The notes below the pieces were generated by a model. The model was not told the origin of the DNA, ran no database searches, and saw nothing but the letters and a program-made list of their open reading frames with translations. The position numbers and the translations under genes were made by a program. A DNA stretch of 64,000 nt from Cephalopachus bancanus. Its lineage: Eukaryota; Chordata; Mammalia; Primates; Tarsiidae. The number at the start of each line of letters is the position of its first letter. Positions within the stretch are counted from its first letter, which is position 1. This document shows, one piece after another, positions 37,621 through 49,968 of the stretch. Where the stretch lies: the NCBI GenBank assembly GCA_027257055.1, contig JAPVLO010000074.1, forward strand, positions 496,001 through 560,000, read 5' to 3'.

Positions 37621-39354
37621 TTGTACTTGATGCGTTAAGTGGCATTTTTATAGTCTTAACAATTAAAATCTACCTTTATTTGGAGAAAAAAAGTTTTCTC
37701 AGTTGCAAAGGGCCTAATGGTAACAAACAAAAGAGTTCAGAATCTTGAGAAAGTATGATTCAAGTATAATTACTTTGAGGGTTAGACCTTGCTATGAAGA
37801 TCAAGGAGGGCCCATAATATCCCAGCACTAAGGAAATGTTCTTAAATCAGTAGAGAGCTGCTAGGGGTGTGTGGTTAGAAAGGGATGTGCATGTAAGAAA
37901 AGTGTTTCTTACAAAGACATGTTTTACAAAGCATCCATTATAAATTGTATAGTGTTAACTTTATGTGCATATTGTGTAAAAGATCATCAGAGACTTATTT
38001 TAGTTTACTTATTAAGAACATTTCTAATTATATTCAAGGCCTATGTCTTACAAAATGTTTAGGAATTTAAATCCAGTCTTTACTTTTGTATCCATTCCTG
38101 TAATTGAACAGTAAATAAAATATTGGTATGAAAGCTACTGTCTTTGAAATAATTATATTTTGATGATGTCAATACTGTGAGGATATGGTGGGAGAAGAGA
38201 TTTTTATCACATTTCATATTATAGGGTTCATTAAGAGTTCAAACTTAACTAAACACTATGTTTCTCACTGTTTTTTTGAAGAAGGTATAATAAAGTAAGC
38301 AGCAGTAACAACAAATCACAGTCAATAAACAGTAGAAAATTTGTCAGTATTTTGCTAGATGTTCATGAGACCAATTGTTGAACTAATGTCTTCTGTTAAG
38401 TAAAGTGGGTTCTGCTTATATCAAGAACAGATTTGGATATGATTCTATTCTATTTTGTAACCTTAGGTGTTTTAGAAAATCCAAGGCAAACACATGAGAA
38501 TCAATAATTCACTAAAAGTGAATGGGATTCACTAGGTTTACAGGTGCCATTCATCATGTCTACTTGGCCTATTAGATCTGTCCCCAATACAATACATCCA
38601 TTTCATGTAAAACAATTTTTTATGTTCTTGAAATGGTTTTTTTCCCCTTGCGGTAGTCATCGGTCATAGATGAAAACAGTGCATGGTATGTAGTAAGTGC
38701 TGCTCGATACTGAAGCATAAAATGCTTTAAAAATATGATTGGATTTAGTGGTCATAACAATGATAAACTGTGTGAACTGAGCCAAATAAATGCCCTGACA
38801 CTTTACACTGCTTGGCCAAGATGCATCTTCTACACTTTGCCTATTTATACCTCAACTCTTAAGTTTTTCAACAAAGCACAAACCACCCAGCGTTAACTAG
38901 CAATGGAGTTTCTGGGAAATACACACAAACAGTGAGTTACAGTGACACAACCACTTTGATATATTGCTCAAGCATTAAAGGGCGTTAGTAGTTGTTGCTA
39001 TAAGAATATCTTCTTGTTATTGGAAGAAGCAAAAAACTCCACTAATTTCTGGTATTCTACTTCTGAAATTTGCATATGTTTTCAATTGATTAAATTGGTT
39101 TAAAATGTAAATGACAATAATAGTTCACAGCCCTACAGAGCTAATCTTTTTCAAAATGTCTTACATTGCTATTTCATTTTATAATTTTAGTAGCTTTTGC
39201 AGTCATCTTGTTTGGTGAAAATAAGTGCTCTGAGGATACATCAAACAATTCAATTCATAATGAAAACTATTATTTTTGATCATTTCCAAATCGTATTTTA
39301 TGCCTAGGGAGCCAAGCTTCTTATTAATATTGAGGTATCTCTTACTGTTTTGTG
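37621..39354. other. AT-rich DNA, no gene recognised
   Basis: About 1.7 kb with no nameable repeat and no convincing frame. Confidence 0.4.
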
Positions 39355-39545
39355 TCACTACTCCTAATTCTCACAAAAAAGGATAGGACAGATAGAATTA
39401 TTTGTTTGTTTGTTTGTTTGTTTGTTTATGTAGTGAAATGATCTGAGATTCAGGAAGGGTGAATGACTTGTTTAGCATAGCTGGTCAAGTCTGGACATGA
39501 ACAGTATGAAATTCTTTTTATAGCATACTACCTAACAGTTCCTAA
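39355..39545 (-). repeat. MIR-like SINE (antisense) containing a (TTTG)n tract
   Basis: CTAATTCTCACAAAAAAGG, then AATGATCTGAGATTCAGGAAG, GAATGACTTGTTTAGCATAG and CTGGTCAAGTCTGGACATG follow antisense MIR. Inside it, 39398-39428 is a (TTTG)n run of about seven units, probably grown in place. Confidence 0.55.
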
Positions 39546-40771
39546 GCAGTGTTTTTGTGGCACACAGGTCAGTTAACTTGACAAATTCATTTAAAGTGGG
39601 TATTGCCAGTCATCACAATCATTAAAATAGTGTTATTACAATGAAATTCTGTCATAAATAGAAAGAACCAAATGGAGAGTGTTATGGTAACAAACGGGAA
39701 GCCATCATTTTCCAATTAATAAAGAAACATTGTTATTAACACCTTAGGAGAAATGCCCCTAATTATCTTTGTATATTTTACAAAAAAAGGTCTTATGCTT
39801 TGATTTTAGAACTTTAAACCTACACATTTATCATTTGATTTCTTTTTCAAGATTTAGTAAAATAAACTGGATAAGCAATTCTAGCAATATATGAAAGGCA
39901 ATGTCATTGCATGATGTTGGAATAGCTTTCATTTAGTATTTAATTAACAAAGGAAAAGGCACTAATGACAAACATTCATTTAAAAATCCTTTCATTAGCA
40001 GAATAAATTAGATGCTTATGATACATTTTAGCAGGTGAGGATCCATTTCTAGTAAGGTCTAAAATTGCTAGTGTCAACTTGACAACTTGCTTTTATGGAA
40101 AAGAATTTTCAAAGTGATCATGGCTCTTTTCAAAGAATACTCAATATGTTTGTGAGGTGTGTAATATAAGCCTGAATATTTGAGAGAGAGAAAAGAATGA
40201 AATCGACATATTTTAAGGGGTGACTCCCGTGATTGTGGAGGCTGACAAGTGGGGATTCTGTAGAACTGGCCACAGGCTTCAAACTCAGGCAAGTGTTAAT
40301 GTTACAGTCTTGTGTTCAAACTGCACAGCCCAGCACGCTAAAAACTAATCAGATTTTTTTATGCTACAGTCTTGAGAATCTCTTCTTCTCTGGCGGTCTC
40401 CAGCCTCCTTTCTCTTCAATTGATTGGTTTAGGCCAAATAACAGGGTCCCATAGCCAAACTCAAATGTAAAATTACCCATTAGTTAGGAAGTAGAAGGCT
40501 CTGACATTTTAGAAAATGAAAACTAGCCCAGCTTCCAAGCAGCCCTGGCACATTTCTGTCCCTCATCTGTCAAGGCTTCCCATTTTTAAAGCAACACCAT
40601 GCTCTGCCCAAACCCCACAAACCTAGTCAGCTTTCACGTTATAAAAATGCCAGAAAAGTCCCCCAGACTGTGTGGAAGCAGACATTGAAGGGAAGAGATA
40701 ATGTAGAGATAATGTAGATTGCTTACCAGGTGCCTTGTAAGTTTATTTATTCTCATCAGAGAGAATGTTCA
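39546..40771. other. Unclassified DNA
   Basis: No gene or young repeat seen. The part at 40230-40740 is less AT-rich but has no homology I recognise. Confidence 0.4.

Positions 40772-40809
<38 letters not shown>
40772..40809. repeat. (CA)n microsatellite
   Basis: About 18 uninterrupted CA units followed by an imperfect GTGCACACATGCAC tail, directly visible. Confidence 0.97.
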
Positions 40810-40813
<4 letters not shown>

Positions 40814-42469
40814 ACACATGCACCCAGTTATCAGAAGAAAGGCTAATGTATGAGGGAAATAATGTCTGCATCTTCAGTCCAAAATCAGTTTTTCTTAGCA
40901 ACTGTCAACCCATTAGAGGACAGATTCAAGGCTGTTTGTGCTATCAACTAAATCATTATAAAAAGCCATGTATATAATTGTTTAGAAAGAGAGCTTAATG
41001 AAAATATCATTCTGATTACATTGGGAGATAAAAGGTCAAACTAAAATAGATGAGAGAGTTCTAGAGCAAAGCATCTAAGAGATGCACCGTACAACATGGT
41101 GACTATGGTATTCTTGATGTATTCTGATCAATAGATGCAGGAGAAACATTTGCAGAGACAGTTCAAATTAGCAGATGCTCTTAGTGAGCTATCAGCATTA
41201 TTTTAACAATTTAAAGTAGGGAGAAAATAAATGTATTCTGAAATGTACTATGTATTATCTAAAAGATGAATAAGAGGTGGTACAGAAATAAGGATGCTGC
41301 TGCTGGTAAAAATAAAACCATACACAGATCACTTATTTTGCAAAACACTTTTACATAAAGCATTTTATTTTGACCTCAACACAATTAAAAACTGCTGCAA
41401 AAAAATGTTTCCTTTGCACATTTTACTCATTATATGGGAAGAATATTTTCCTTAAAATAAAATAATATATTCTTCTCCTTTTATGCTTATCAAAAATTAT
41501 ATTTATAGTTATAGCTACCATTTTTGAACAATTTTAACCACTTTCTGACAGAATGTATAGACAAAAGCAGGATAGTAGTATAATATACCGAATCAGAAAA
41601 CCAAGTAGGTTTTCCTCCAAGTTTCAAAAATTAAATAGAAATAAGTGATTTAAATTTCTCTATATGCAAGGACTGAGTGAACATGAATGTTATTGAGAGA
41701 AATAGCTAATGTTGGTACTTTATATAGCCTATAGCATATTAGAGAATGAACAAGCATTAATACCATAAACAACAACATTCAGTCAAAATGTTTTAGAAAT
41801 TTTCAAAGATATGTGGCTTATTTTTTTGTAGTTTGAGTATCCCAGCTTAGACATTGTCAAGAAATGTTTGTGATGCCAATGGAAGTGGAATATACCTCTC
41901 CTTGCCCCTGTAGAGTGATTAAGATGATTGATTTTTTTTAAAAAATATTGCAAAATCCACCACCTAAAAGAAAAGGCCCAGGCAATCATGCTGTATACTT
42001 AATCAAAAGCAATATAGGAAAGATATCTTCACTTTTAGATAATAAACATAGCACACATTCAACGTTTTACAGATTAAGAACACTTCTGTAACGATATATT
42101 GATAAACACTAAGTATTTAGATGAATATTAATTAAATGCAGTAGAAGACACTGACCTTAATATGCACAATAAAAATGAGAAGAAATAAAATGGTCAGAGA
42201 AACTTAGAGGCTCAACAGAATGTATAAGAAGAGGGAACTAGACTAGTTTGGAAGAAAGACAATACCCTGTCTATAGTTGCAGTGTTTGGAATCAGTATTT
42301 GATTATTTGAAGAGAATTAAAAGTTTAAATTATGATGAAACCTGTTCATTTTTTCAGGGATACTCTATAATTAATCTTAGAATTGTTTGCGACAAAAAGT
42401 TAAATTCTAAGTCTTTGGTGTGCATTCAGCCATACAACTGATTTTGCAATGCTATACGGTATTTTCAGT
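40810..42469. other. AT-rich DNA, no gene recognised
   Basis: A faint antisense MIR-like trace near 41335-41400 (CAAAACACTTTTACATAAAGC) is too weak to call. Nothing else recognised. Confidence 0.4.
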
Positions 42470-42640
42470 ATTTCATAGTGATTATTTCCTTTTATACTCA
42501 TTCCAAATCTAACCTAAAATATTTAACATTTTATATGCCTAATGCACAAATAATACATTATTAATACTTGTCCCGTGTTACACAGCTAGGCAATAGAAGA
42601 GCTAATACTTAATCTTTAATACTTTCACTATAAAAATTAG
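42470..42640 (-). repeat. MIR-like fragment (antisense)
   Basis: CTTGTCCCGTGTTACACAGCTAGGCAATAGAAGAGC follows 'cttgcccaaggtcacacagctagtaagtggcagagc', the best-conserved part of antisense MIR. The rest is diverged. Confidence 0.55.
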
Positions 42641-43022
42641 ATGTTTAAAAACGAAACTGTGTAATCTAGTTGCCTATTATGTCTACCTCAATCTACACTA
42701 TTTTCCCACTATGATTCTATATCTCAAAAAATGTAGGAATTATTAAAATTCTACCTTTAGTGGCAATGCCATTCGATTTACTGATATGTGTATTCAATCT
42801 TACTACTCAAACCTTAAAATAAGTACATAAATTTGGAAAAAAATCCATTGCTCTAAATATAATTTCACCCAGTGCATCCTACTTCCTACATGTACCCTCT
42901 AAATGGTTGCCCAGGCTTTCTTGAACAAACAATAGCTTACCTTCCAATAAAGCCCTCTCAGCCTTAGAAAGTTGTTACAATGGCTGTGGCTATGACCAAT
43001 TGATTTTTTTTTTTCCCTGAAC
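42641..43022. other. Unclassified DNA left of the foldback element
   Basis: AT-rich sequence with a poly(T) run at about 43003-43015. Nothing recognised. Confidence 0.4.
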
Positions 43023-43028
43023 ATCCCT
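43023..43028. repeat. Left target-site duplication of the foldback element
   Basis: ATCCCT directly before the TGTTGGG terminus. The same six bases follow the other terminus at 44085-44090. Confidence 0.8.
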
Positions 43029-43239
43029 TGTTGGGAGCCAACATCTATAGCTACATGGCTGAGGCCTGTAAAGGCCCATCTGGAAGATCGCCTCTGACAT
43101 AGGATATCAGTTATACCTATAATATTGGCGTGTGATTAGTGACCAGTGTGCATACATGGCAGTAAAACTTATAAGTAAAATCTCTGTATGCCTGATGAAA
43201 GGTTATACAGCAGAATGACCTTGTCCTTTCTAAATCTTA
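43029..43239 (+). repeat. Left 211-bp terminal inverted repeat
   Basis: Reads TGTTGGGAGCCAACATC to TTTCTAAATCTTA. It contains CTTATAAGTAAA (near 43168), a possible TATA-like element pointing inward. Confidence 0.93.
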
Positions 43240-43873
43240 CTTCTTTCTAGATATTTTTTAACTTCTATTCCTGGTAGACTAATGAGTCAGCTCTTGTTCC
43301 CAAAGGCAGTTTCTCCTAGGATTAAGATTAGAAACTAAATTATCATAATAGTTTTATTGCCCCGCCTTTTAGCCGGGCAGGGTGTTTTTCTTCAGGACGT
43401 TTTTCTAGTTTCGTTACATGCCGAAACTCTGCTTCAGCCCGTGGCCATTTCCATAGTAACTGCGCAGTCCATTATCCAAGAGTGTGGCAGACACTATTTG
43501 ATTTTTAGAATAGACTTGTTCGGATAAAACATTCTTTTAAGACGATATAATTTCCATCGGAAAGATTTAAACAGTAATAAGCATTCATAGAAAACTTTTA
43601 GGTTTTGTTTAAGCTTTTTAAGTTTCCTTTTCTCAGATTATGACTTTAGTTCCCGTTCCTGTAGGCCAATTTTAAGATCCTTTGATTAGTATACCGAAAC
43701 TTTCCCAACGCTGTAGTTTTTGCTTCTAATATGACAATAGGAAATTTTACACGTAACCATGTATTAATATACTAGGAAAAAAGATTTAAGTTTTGGGTTA
43801 AAGTCGTAGTTTTATTAAAATAGAATGAGAATTATAGTGTTATGATTCTAAAATCATACGTCAATGATAATTA

Positions 43874-44084
43874 TAAGATTTAGAAAGGACAAGGTCATTC
43901 TGCTGTATAACCTTTCATCAGGCATACAGAGATTTTACTTATAAGTTTTACTGCCATGTATGCACACTGGTCACTAATCACACGCCAATATTATAGGTAT
44001 AACTGATATCCTATGTCAGAGGCGATCTTCCAGATGGGCCTTTACAGGCCTCAGCCATGTAGCTATAGATGTTGGCTCCCAACA
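43874..44084 (-). repeat. Right 211-bp terminal inverted repeat
   Basis: Reverse complement of the left terminus, from TAAGATTTAGAAAGG to GGCTCCCAACA. No difference from the left copy was seen by eye. Confidence 0.93.
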
Positions 44085-44090
44085 ATCCCT
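44085..44090. repeat. Right target-site duplication of the foldback element
   Basis: ATCCCT immediately after the CCCAACA terminus, matching 43023-43028. If the outer T/A pair is counted as element, the duplication shrinks to TCCC. Confidence 0.8.
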
Positions 44091-44779
44091 TACCACTGTC
44101 CTTCCTCTAAGGGTATTTTAAGTACATGAAAAAAGTATTTTTCTAATCATAACATGTTTAATTCCTTTAACTTACTTATTTTATGGTGTTTTATATCCCC
44201 TTGCCATTGGGATCACTTTCATCTGTATGTTTTGCATGGAGACAGCATGGTGCAACAAAGTGAACAGAATATTTGGACAGAGACATTTCCTTAATCTTCA
44301 AATAGGATAACCTATGAAAAAAGTACATGAATTTTGTCTTACATGCTGACAGGCAGCATAGATTGTGAAATGAGTAAAAGACTCGCTGTCAGAAAATCTA
44401 ATTCAAATTTTTCTCTGCTATTTATTAGACGTGTGACCTTGCAACAGTGATAGCTGCTGTGAGTTGAGTATTTTTCTCTTCGAGTTGTTTTGGACTAGTT
44501 TTATAAAAGAAATATTTCATATGATTAGTATTAATAGTATTTCTTTTTCAAATTGCTCACAAATCACATTTACACTTTTTTTTATCATCTTGTCATTCCC
44601 CTTTTGGTAAGAGATGTGAATGGGACAGCATATCTGATTGGGGTTAGTAGAATGATTCTGTAATCTCACCTTTTTTTTTTTGTTAATATTTTAACTCGTG
44701 AGGGACTAAATCTCATGAGACACAGCTTCTTTCTAGAGATCAAATTCACTAAACATATTCAAGTTTATCTTTTTTAAAT
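44091..44779. other. AT-rich DNA
   Basis: Nothing recognised between the foldback element and the antisense L1. Confidence 0.4.
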
Positions 44780-47170
44780 TATAGACTTAGGAAGTAAAAA
44801 TGAAGTTATGCTATATGAATATATTGTGCTTTGGCAAATTCAAGGCTTTTTGGGTTCTCATCACCTGGATAATGTACATTACATTCATTAAGAAATTACT
44901 CATTCCTCACCGCCTCTTAACTGTTACTTTCTTTCAAGTCTTTAATATCCATTATCCCACTCTTTATGTTCATATGTTTGCATTATTTAGCTCCCAGGCA
45001 TAAGTGAGAAAATGTGGTATCTGACTTTCTGTTTCTGAGTTATTTCATTTAAGATAATAACTTCCAGTTCCATCCATATTGCTTAAAAATATGTTTTTAA
45101 ATTTTTTATGACACAGTAGTATTTCATGGTGTATATATAATATACCACATTTTCTTTATCCAGCTATCAACTGATGGACACTCAGTTTGACTCCATGTCT
45201 TTGCCATTGTAAATAGTGCTGCAATAAACACATGAGTGCAGGTATAATTTTGGTATAATCATTTCATTTTCTTTGGATAGATTCCCAGTAGTGGAAATGC
45301 TGAATTGAATGACAGTTCCAACTGTTAGTTCTTTGAGAAATCTCCATACTGTTTTTCATAGAGGTTGTATTAATTTACATTCCCATCAACAGTGTATAAA
45401 GATTCTATTTTCTTCATATCTTTGCCAACATCTGTTGTTTTTTGACTTTTTAAATAGCCATTCTGACTGGTGTGAGATAATATTTCATCATGGTTTTAAT
45501 TTGTATTTCTCTGATGATTATTAATGTTTAACACTTTTATATGGTTCTTGATCACTTATAGGTCTTATTTTTTTTTTTAAAGGTCTGCTTGTATCCTTTG
45601 CCATTTTTAGTGGGGGTATTTGTGTTTGCTGTTGTTGTTTTTGTACAGTTGTTTGTGTTTCTTGTAGATTCTGGATATCACACCTTGATAGGTGTGATAG
45701 GTTGATAGGTTGCACGATCCACAAACATATTCTCCCATAATTTAGGTTGTTGCTTCACTTTGTTGATGATTCCTTTTGCTCTGAAGAAGTTTTCAGTATA
45801 ACTATGTAACATATTTCTTTTTTTATATTCTTGTGGCATTTTATTTTGAGGTCTTAGTAATAAATTCCTAGCCAAGGCCGATGTTCAAAAGAGTTTTTCC
45901 TAGGGGTTTCTTCTAGAATTTTTGAAATGAGTAGTCTGTAGTTTCATGTTTAAGTCTTTAATTTATCTTGCATTACTTTTTGTATGTAGTGATAGAGAGA
46001 TTACAGTTTTATTTTTCTGTACATGGCAATCCAATTTTCCCAGTACCATTAATATGTCCTTTTCCCAGTGTGTGTTTCTGCCAACTTCATCAAGAATCTG
46101 GTGGCTGTAGGTATGACACTTATTACTGTGTTTTCTATTCTGTTCCATTGTGTCTATTTTTTATTCCAGTCACATGCTCTATCTGTTACTATAGCCTTGT
46201 AGTATAATTTGAACTTAAGTAATGTGATGGCTCCAGCTTTTTTCTTTTTGCCTATGATGGCTTTAGTTGAGTTTTTTAGACATTCCATATGAATTTCAGG
46301 ATTTTTTTTCTAATTTTGTGAAGAATGATGTTGACATTTTAATAGGAATTGCATTGAATATATTGATAGCTTTGAACAGTCTGGATATTTTAATATTATT
46401 TATTCCTTTGATTCATGAGCATAGGATACTTTACCCTTTGTTTGCGTCATTTATTATTTCTTTCCTCAGTGTTTTGTAGTTTTCCATGTAGAGATCTTTC
46501 ATCTCCACGTTAAATATATTTCTAGATATTTTATTTGCTATTGTAAGTGGGATTGACTTAACTTGGTTATTATTTGAGCATTATTGATATAAGAAATGCA
46601 ACTGATATTTATACACTTATTTTGTATTCTGAAACTTTACTGAATTTATTTATCAAATCAAGGATTGTGTTTGGCAGAGTCTGAAGGATTTTCTAGGTAT
46701 AAAATCTTCTTGTCAGTAAACAGAGATAATATGACTTCTTCCTTTTCCAGTTTGGGTGTCTTTCATTTCTTTTTCTTATCTGATAGGTGTAGATAGGTCT
46801 TTCAGTACTATATTTAACTATATTTAATGGTGAATGCGGGCATCCTTGTCTTGTTCCAGTTATTAGGGGGATGTTTTTATCTTTTTCTATTCAGTATGAT
46901 GTTGGCTGTGGATTTACTTTATTTATTTATTATCTTAAGGTATATTCTTTCAAAACCTAGCTTGTTGAGGGTTTGTGTCATGAAGGATGTTAAATTTTAT
47001 CAATTTTTGTTTTGCATCTACTGAGATAATAATATGACTTGGGTTTTTAATTGTTTTGTGGTAAATCACATTTACTTATTTGTCTATATTGAACCATCCT
47101 TTTTCCCTGGAGTAAAGACCACTTGATCATCGTGCATTCAAATTTAAACCACTGTCATTGTCCTGCAGCT
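44780..47170 (-). mobile_element. Antisense L1, about 2.4 kb (3' UTR and much of ORF2)
   Basis: Continuous antisense L1: CATATGTTTGCATTATTTAG, GATAATAACTTCCAGTTCC, ACCACATTTTCTTTATCC, AGTGCTGCAATAAACACATG, TTCCCATCAACAGTG, TTCTTGTAGATTCTGGATATC, AGTACCATTAATATGTCC, TAGCCTTGTAGTATAATTTG, CTTTACTGAATTTATTTATC, then ORF2 RT-region sequence near 47000. Translating the minus strand near 45680-45870 gives an ORF2-type stretch (MARNLLL...KGIINKVK...MFVDRATY). Frames are broken by many stops. It is 5'-truncated at the right end. Confidence 0.92.
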
Positions 47171-47867
47171 AAGAACATTCATGAACAAATGTTGAGTCAA
47201 ACATGTTTGAGTTTGTAGATTTGTCACTATGAAGCAATGTACTCTATGATAAATTTTAGGGTATTGGTAGAAAAAAATAGTATAAGATGTAGTTTTGTTA
47301 TAGGTGGTCCTAGAAATAGTTAAAGGGTTTTTGAGTTGTTAGGAATTGTGGTTAATTAAATGATTGGATATTTTAAAACTTTTATCTCAATGATGGACGG
47401 AAAAGAAAAAGGTTAAAGCTGTGATTGCTAGTAGAGCCTATTTTTTGTTTAAGCAAAGAAATGGAGCAATTTAGTCATCATTGTCATTGGCAAAAATTGA
47501 TATTTGGACAAATGGTATTGTGTGTGTCCAAACATGGCTTTGGAAGTCTTGGCTTTGTTTTGGCCCATTATGTTCACAGAGTTCCCTTGTCTGGGCAATT
47601 GTTTCTGTTAAACAGGAGAACACTATGGTCAGCAGACCAGGTCCTGGCTGAAATGGCCTTTTTTTCATATTCTTTGTTAACATTTTGGCAAATAAAGTAT
47701 ACTGAAGAGCATTGATACATGATAAGTATTTTTAAAATTTTGCTGATTAGGAGATGGCCCAGAGAATGCTGCTTATGGATTAGACAAGAGTGAGACCCTC
47801 CTTTATTTTTATTTTTATTTTTTACCAAAATAAGTTACTGAATCATCTTTTGCAATAATGTTGGTTT
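47171..47867. other. Unclassified DNA
   Basis: Moderately AT-rich. A 96-codon frame at 47425-47715 has no domain I recognise. It may be an old LTR or ERV relic, but I see no landmark. Confidence 0.35.
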
Positions 47868-47879
47868 AAGATCATTTAA

Positions 47880-48175
47880 CAGCCGGGCTCGGTGGCTCAG
47901 CCTGTAATCCCGCGCGTTTGGGAGGCTGAGGTGAGTTGATTGCCTGAGCCCGCGGGTTCAAGACCCGCCTGGGCAGCGAGACTTCATTTCTACAATAAAT
48001 CAAAAAATCAGCGGGGAGTGGTAGCGCATGCCTGTAATTCCGGCCACTTGGAAGGCTGAGGCGGAAGGATCGCCGGAGCCCAGCAGGTCGAGGCTGCGGT
48101 GGCCGGGAGTGGCCCCTGCACTCCAGTCTGGGCGACACAGTGAGACTCCAACTGGAAAAAAAAAAAAAAAAAAAA
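47880..48175 (+). mobile_element. Alu dimer (sense) with perfect 12-bp target duplication
   Basis: Full dimer from GCCGGGCTCGGTGGCTCAG to a 22-A tail. The direct repeat AAGATCATTTAA occurs at 47868-47879 and 48176-48187. It keeps many CpG sites (CCCGCGCG, CCCGCGGGTTC, GATCGCCGG), so it is among the youngest copies here. It shares the GGGCAGCGAGAC form with the Alu at 36305. Confidence 0.97.
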
Positions 48176-48187
48176 AAGATCATTTAA

Positions 48188-49968
48188 GATTTTTGGATAA
48201 GTCACAACTTAACCCAGTTTTTGCCAAAAATAAAATGGTTATTAATTGAAGAAATAGATCCTCAAAGCCGAGAGCTTAGATTATCATGCAGCAAAATTAT
48301 CCCAGATTCCAACTTGTTTTTTTTTTTTTTTATTTTTTAAAGATAGATATGATTTCTATTTTGTTTGTTAATTTGGCTTGTTTGTATTTGGTTTTATTTT
48401 GTTGTTTAACCTGGTTGTGGACTATTCTACTTGACTTGCAGTATTTATATAGTTAAAGTGAGAAGTATTGTTATAGCTCAAAATCTGTTTTGGCTAATGA
48501 GAGAAAAATCAAGACTTTGGCAATTGTCTAAGATAACTGATATGTTTGACTTTGGGAAAAGTTGTGTTACTTCTAAAGTAGTGATTTAAAAAGGTACAAA
48601 ATCTATTGAAAATGCAAGCATAAATTATCTGAACAAGAGTAAGTCTCTTAACAGTCGGAAAAATATTCAAGTAGAGGTAAACAATTGCTGCAAAGCAGGC
48701 CGAAGTCACTTTAAATAGAGTAAACTGTCTACTGCATTAAGAATAGCTTTAACATGGTTCTAAATATTGATAGCTAAATTTCCTGGCAGTGTTTCAATTA
48801 AATCTGTCATTAATTTTTAGATGGAAAAAAATTCCTTAGACTCCTCAGTTTGAAAATTCTTGATGGAATAGATGCCCAGTAGGAAGGGGAAAATTCTGTA
48901 TTTATTTTTACTTGGGAAATGTGAATTTAGATATCAACTCCTTGGAATTTTACTGTTCCTAATAAAGCTCTTTTTGATAATGTTCACTGATGTAGAGTTT
49001 CTCTCAAAAGTCATTTCTAGAAGTTCAGTACCACAGGGTTAATTTATGCAGATATCTTAGAAATTAACTTGAGCCTGTTAGTGATATTATTGATATTTTC
49101 CTCTTGTGGTCAAATGAATCCATGTAACATATAATTTATAATTCAGGAAATTAAGTAAAATAAAAATTAAATACATGGAACAATCTTTTATTAACTTACA
49201 AGAAGATGCCGTGTAGATCCCAAATGAAGTTTATATTGGTATAACCTAATGTAATGACTATGTTTAGGCCTGGGAATCTCAAGGGTTTTTGAAAGTTTTG
49301 CTAATTTTAGTTTTATTAATTTATAAATTTTCTTTACATTTTTATTCTTTTGGGTTGATGAGTTCAGTAGTCTTTCTGAATATAGGATAATACTTTGCAG
49401 AATTTTTTTAAATCTTTGATTTAAAAGATCTTTTGATCTCTCCCCGCTGCTCTTTAAAATAAAAAAAAAAAGATCTTATGGATTTTTTTTCTATTTCAAT
49501 ATCCTGCTGTGTTTGGTTTTTTTTTCTTTTCCTAGAGGTGCAAGTAAAAACAACAAGCCTATAATCCAATACCATTGTATGCTAATATTCTATTACCTTA
49601 AGCATTTGCAAGAAAAAAAAAACCTGCAGAAACTAGAACATTTATCTATATACATAAAATTTAAGTTTACTACTGAGATTCTACTGTTATAGACCACGTA
49701 AAAACTAACTACAACTTTTCCCTTCCATAGCCTTTTACTTAAAGAACAGTATCATATCTTTCAAAGTACAATCACTGCTGCAGAGAATAAAGAAGCTTCA
49801 AAGCCATAACATCACTAAAACACTGATGCCCTGAATCACAGTAGGCTTTATCGATCGGATATTTAAAAAAAAAGAAAAAAAGATTGCTTTCTGCTAAAAA
49901 GAGAAAAATCAAACGATTTTATTTTTCCTATTACAAACTTGAGTAACGCCTAACTTAACTTCAGTGAT
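48188..49968. other. AT-rich unclassified DNA
   Basis: About 1.8 kb with poly(T)/poly(A) runs (near 48317, 49459, 49612). No gene and no nameable repeat. Confidence 0.4.

Larger units (their letters stand above)
43029..44084. mobile_element. Foldback insertion: 211-bp inverted termini, TG...CA ends, unknown family
   Basis: The element is 1,056 bp. Its left terminus (43029-43239) and right terminus (43874-44084) are reverse complements over 211 bp, and I found no mismatch reading them base by base. Ends are TGTTGGGAGCC...GGCTCCCAACA. The duplication ATCCCT flanks both sides. The core (43240-43873, 634 bp) has no long open frame on either strand and holds about 16 CpG sites, far more than the AT-rich, CpG-poor flanks, which implies a young insertion. 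On the minus strand the core has AATAAA (43353-43358) beside a GC-rich, partly self-complementary stretch, as near an LTR polyadenylation site. A 6-bp duplication with TG/CA ends is typical of class II retroviral integration, but identical 211-bp inverted ends are not normal for an LTR. DNA-transposon families with long inverted ends usually have other duplication lengths or end bases. It could be an atypical solo LTR, two LTR 5' ends joined head-to-head by aberrant integration, or a non-autonomous transposon. Confidence 0.85.

Noticed and set aside
43029..44084. Autonomous DNA transposon or ITR-bearing viral genome
   Set aside because: There is no frame in the 634-bp core long enough for a transposase, replication or capsid protein. 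TG/CA ends with a 6-bp duplication do not suggest parvovirus-type ends.
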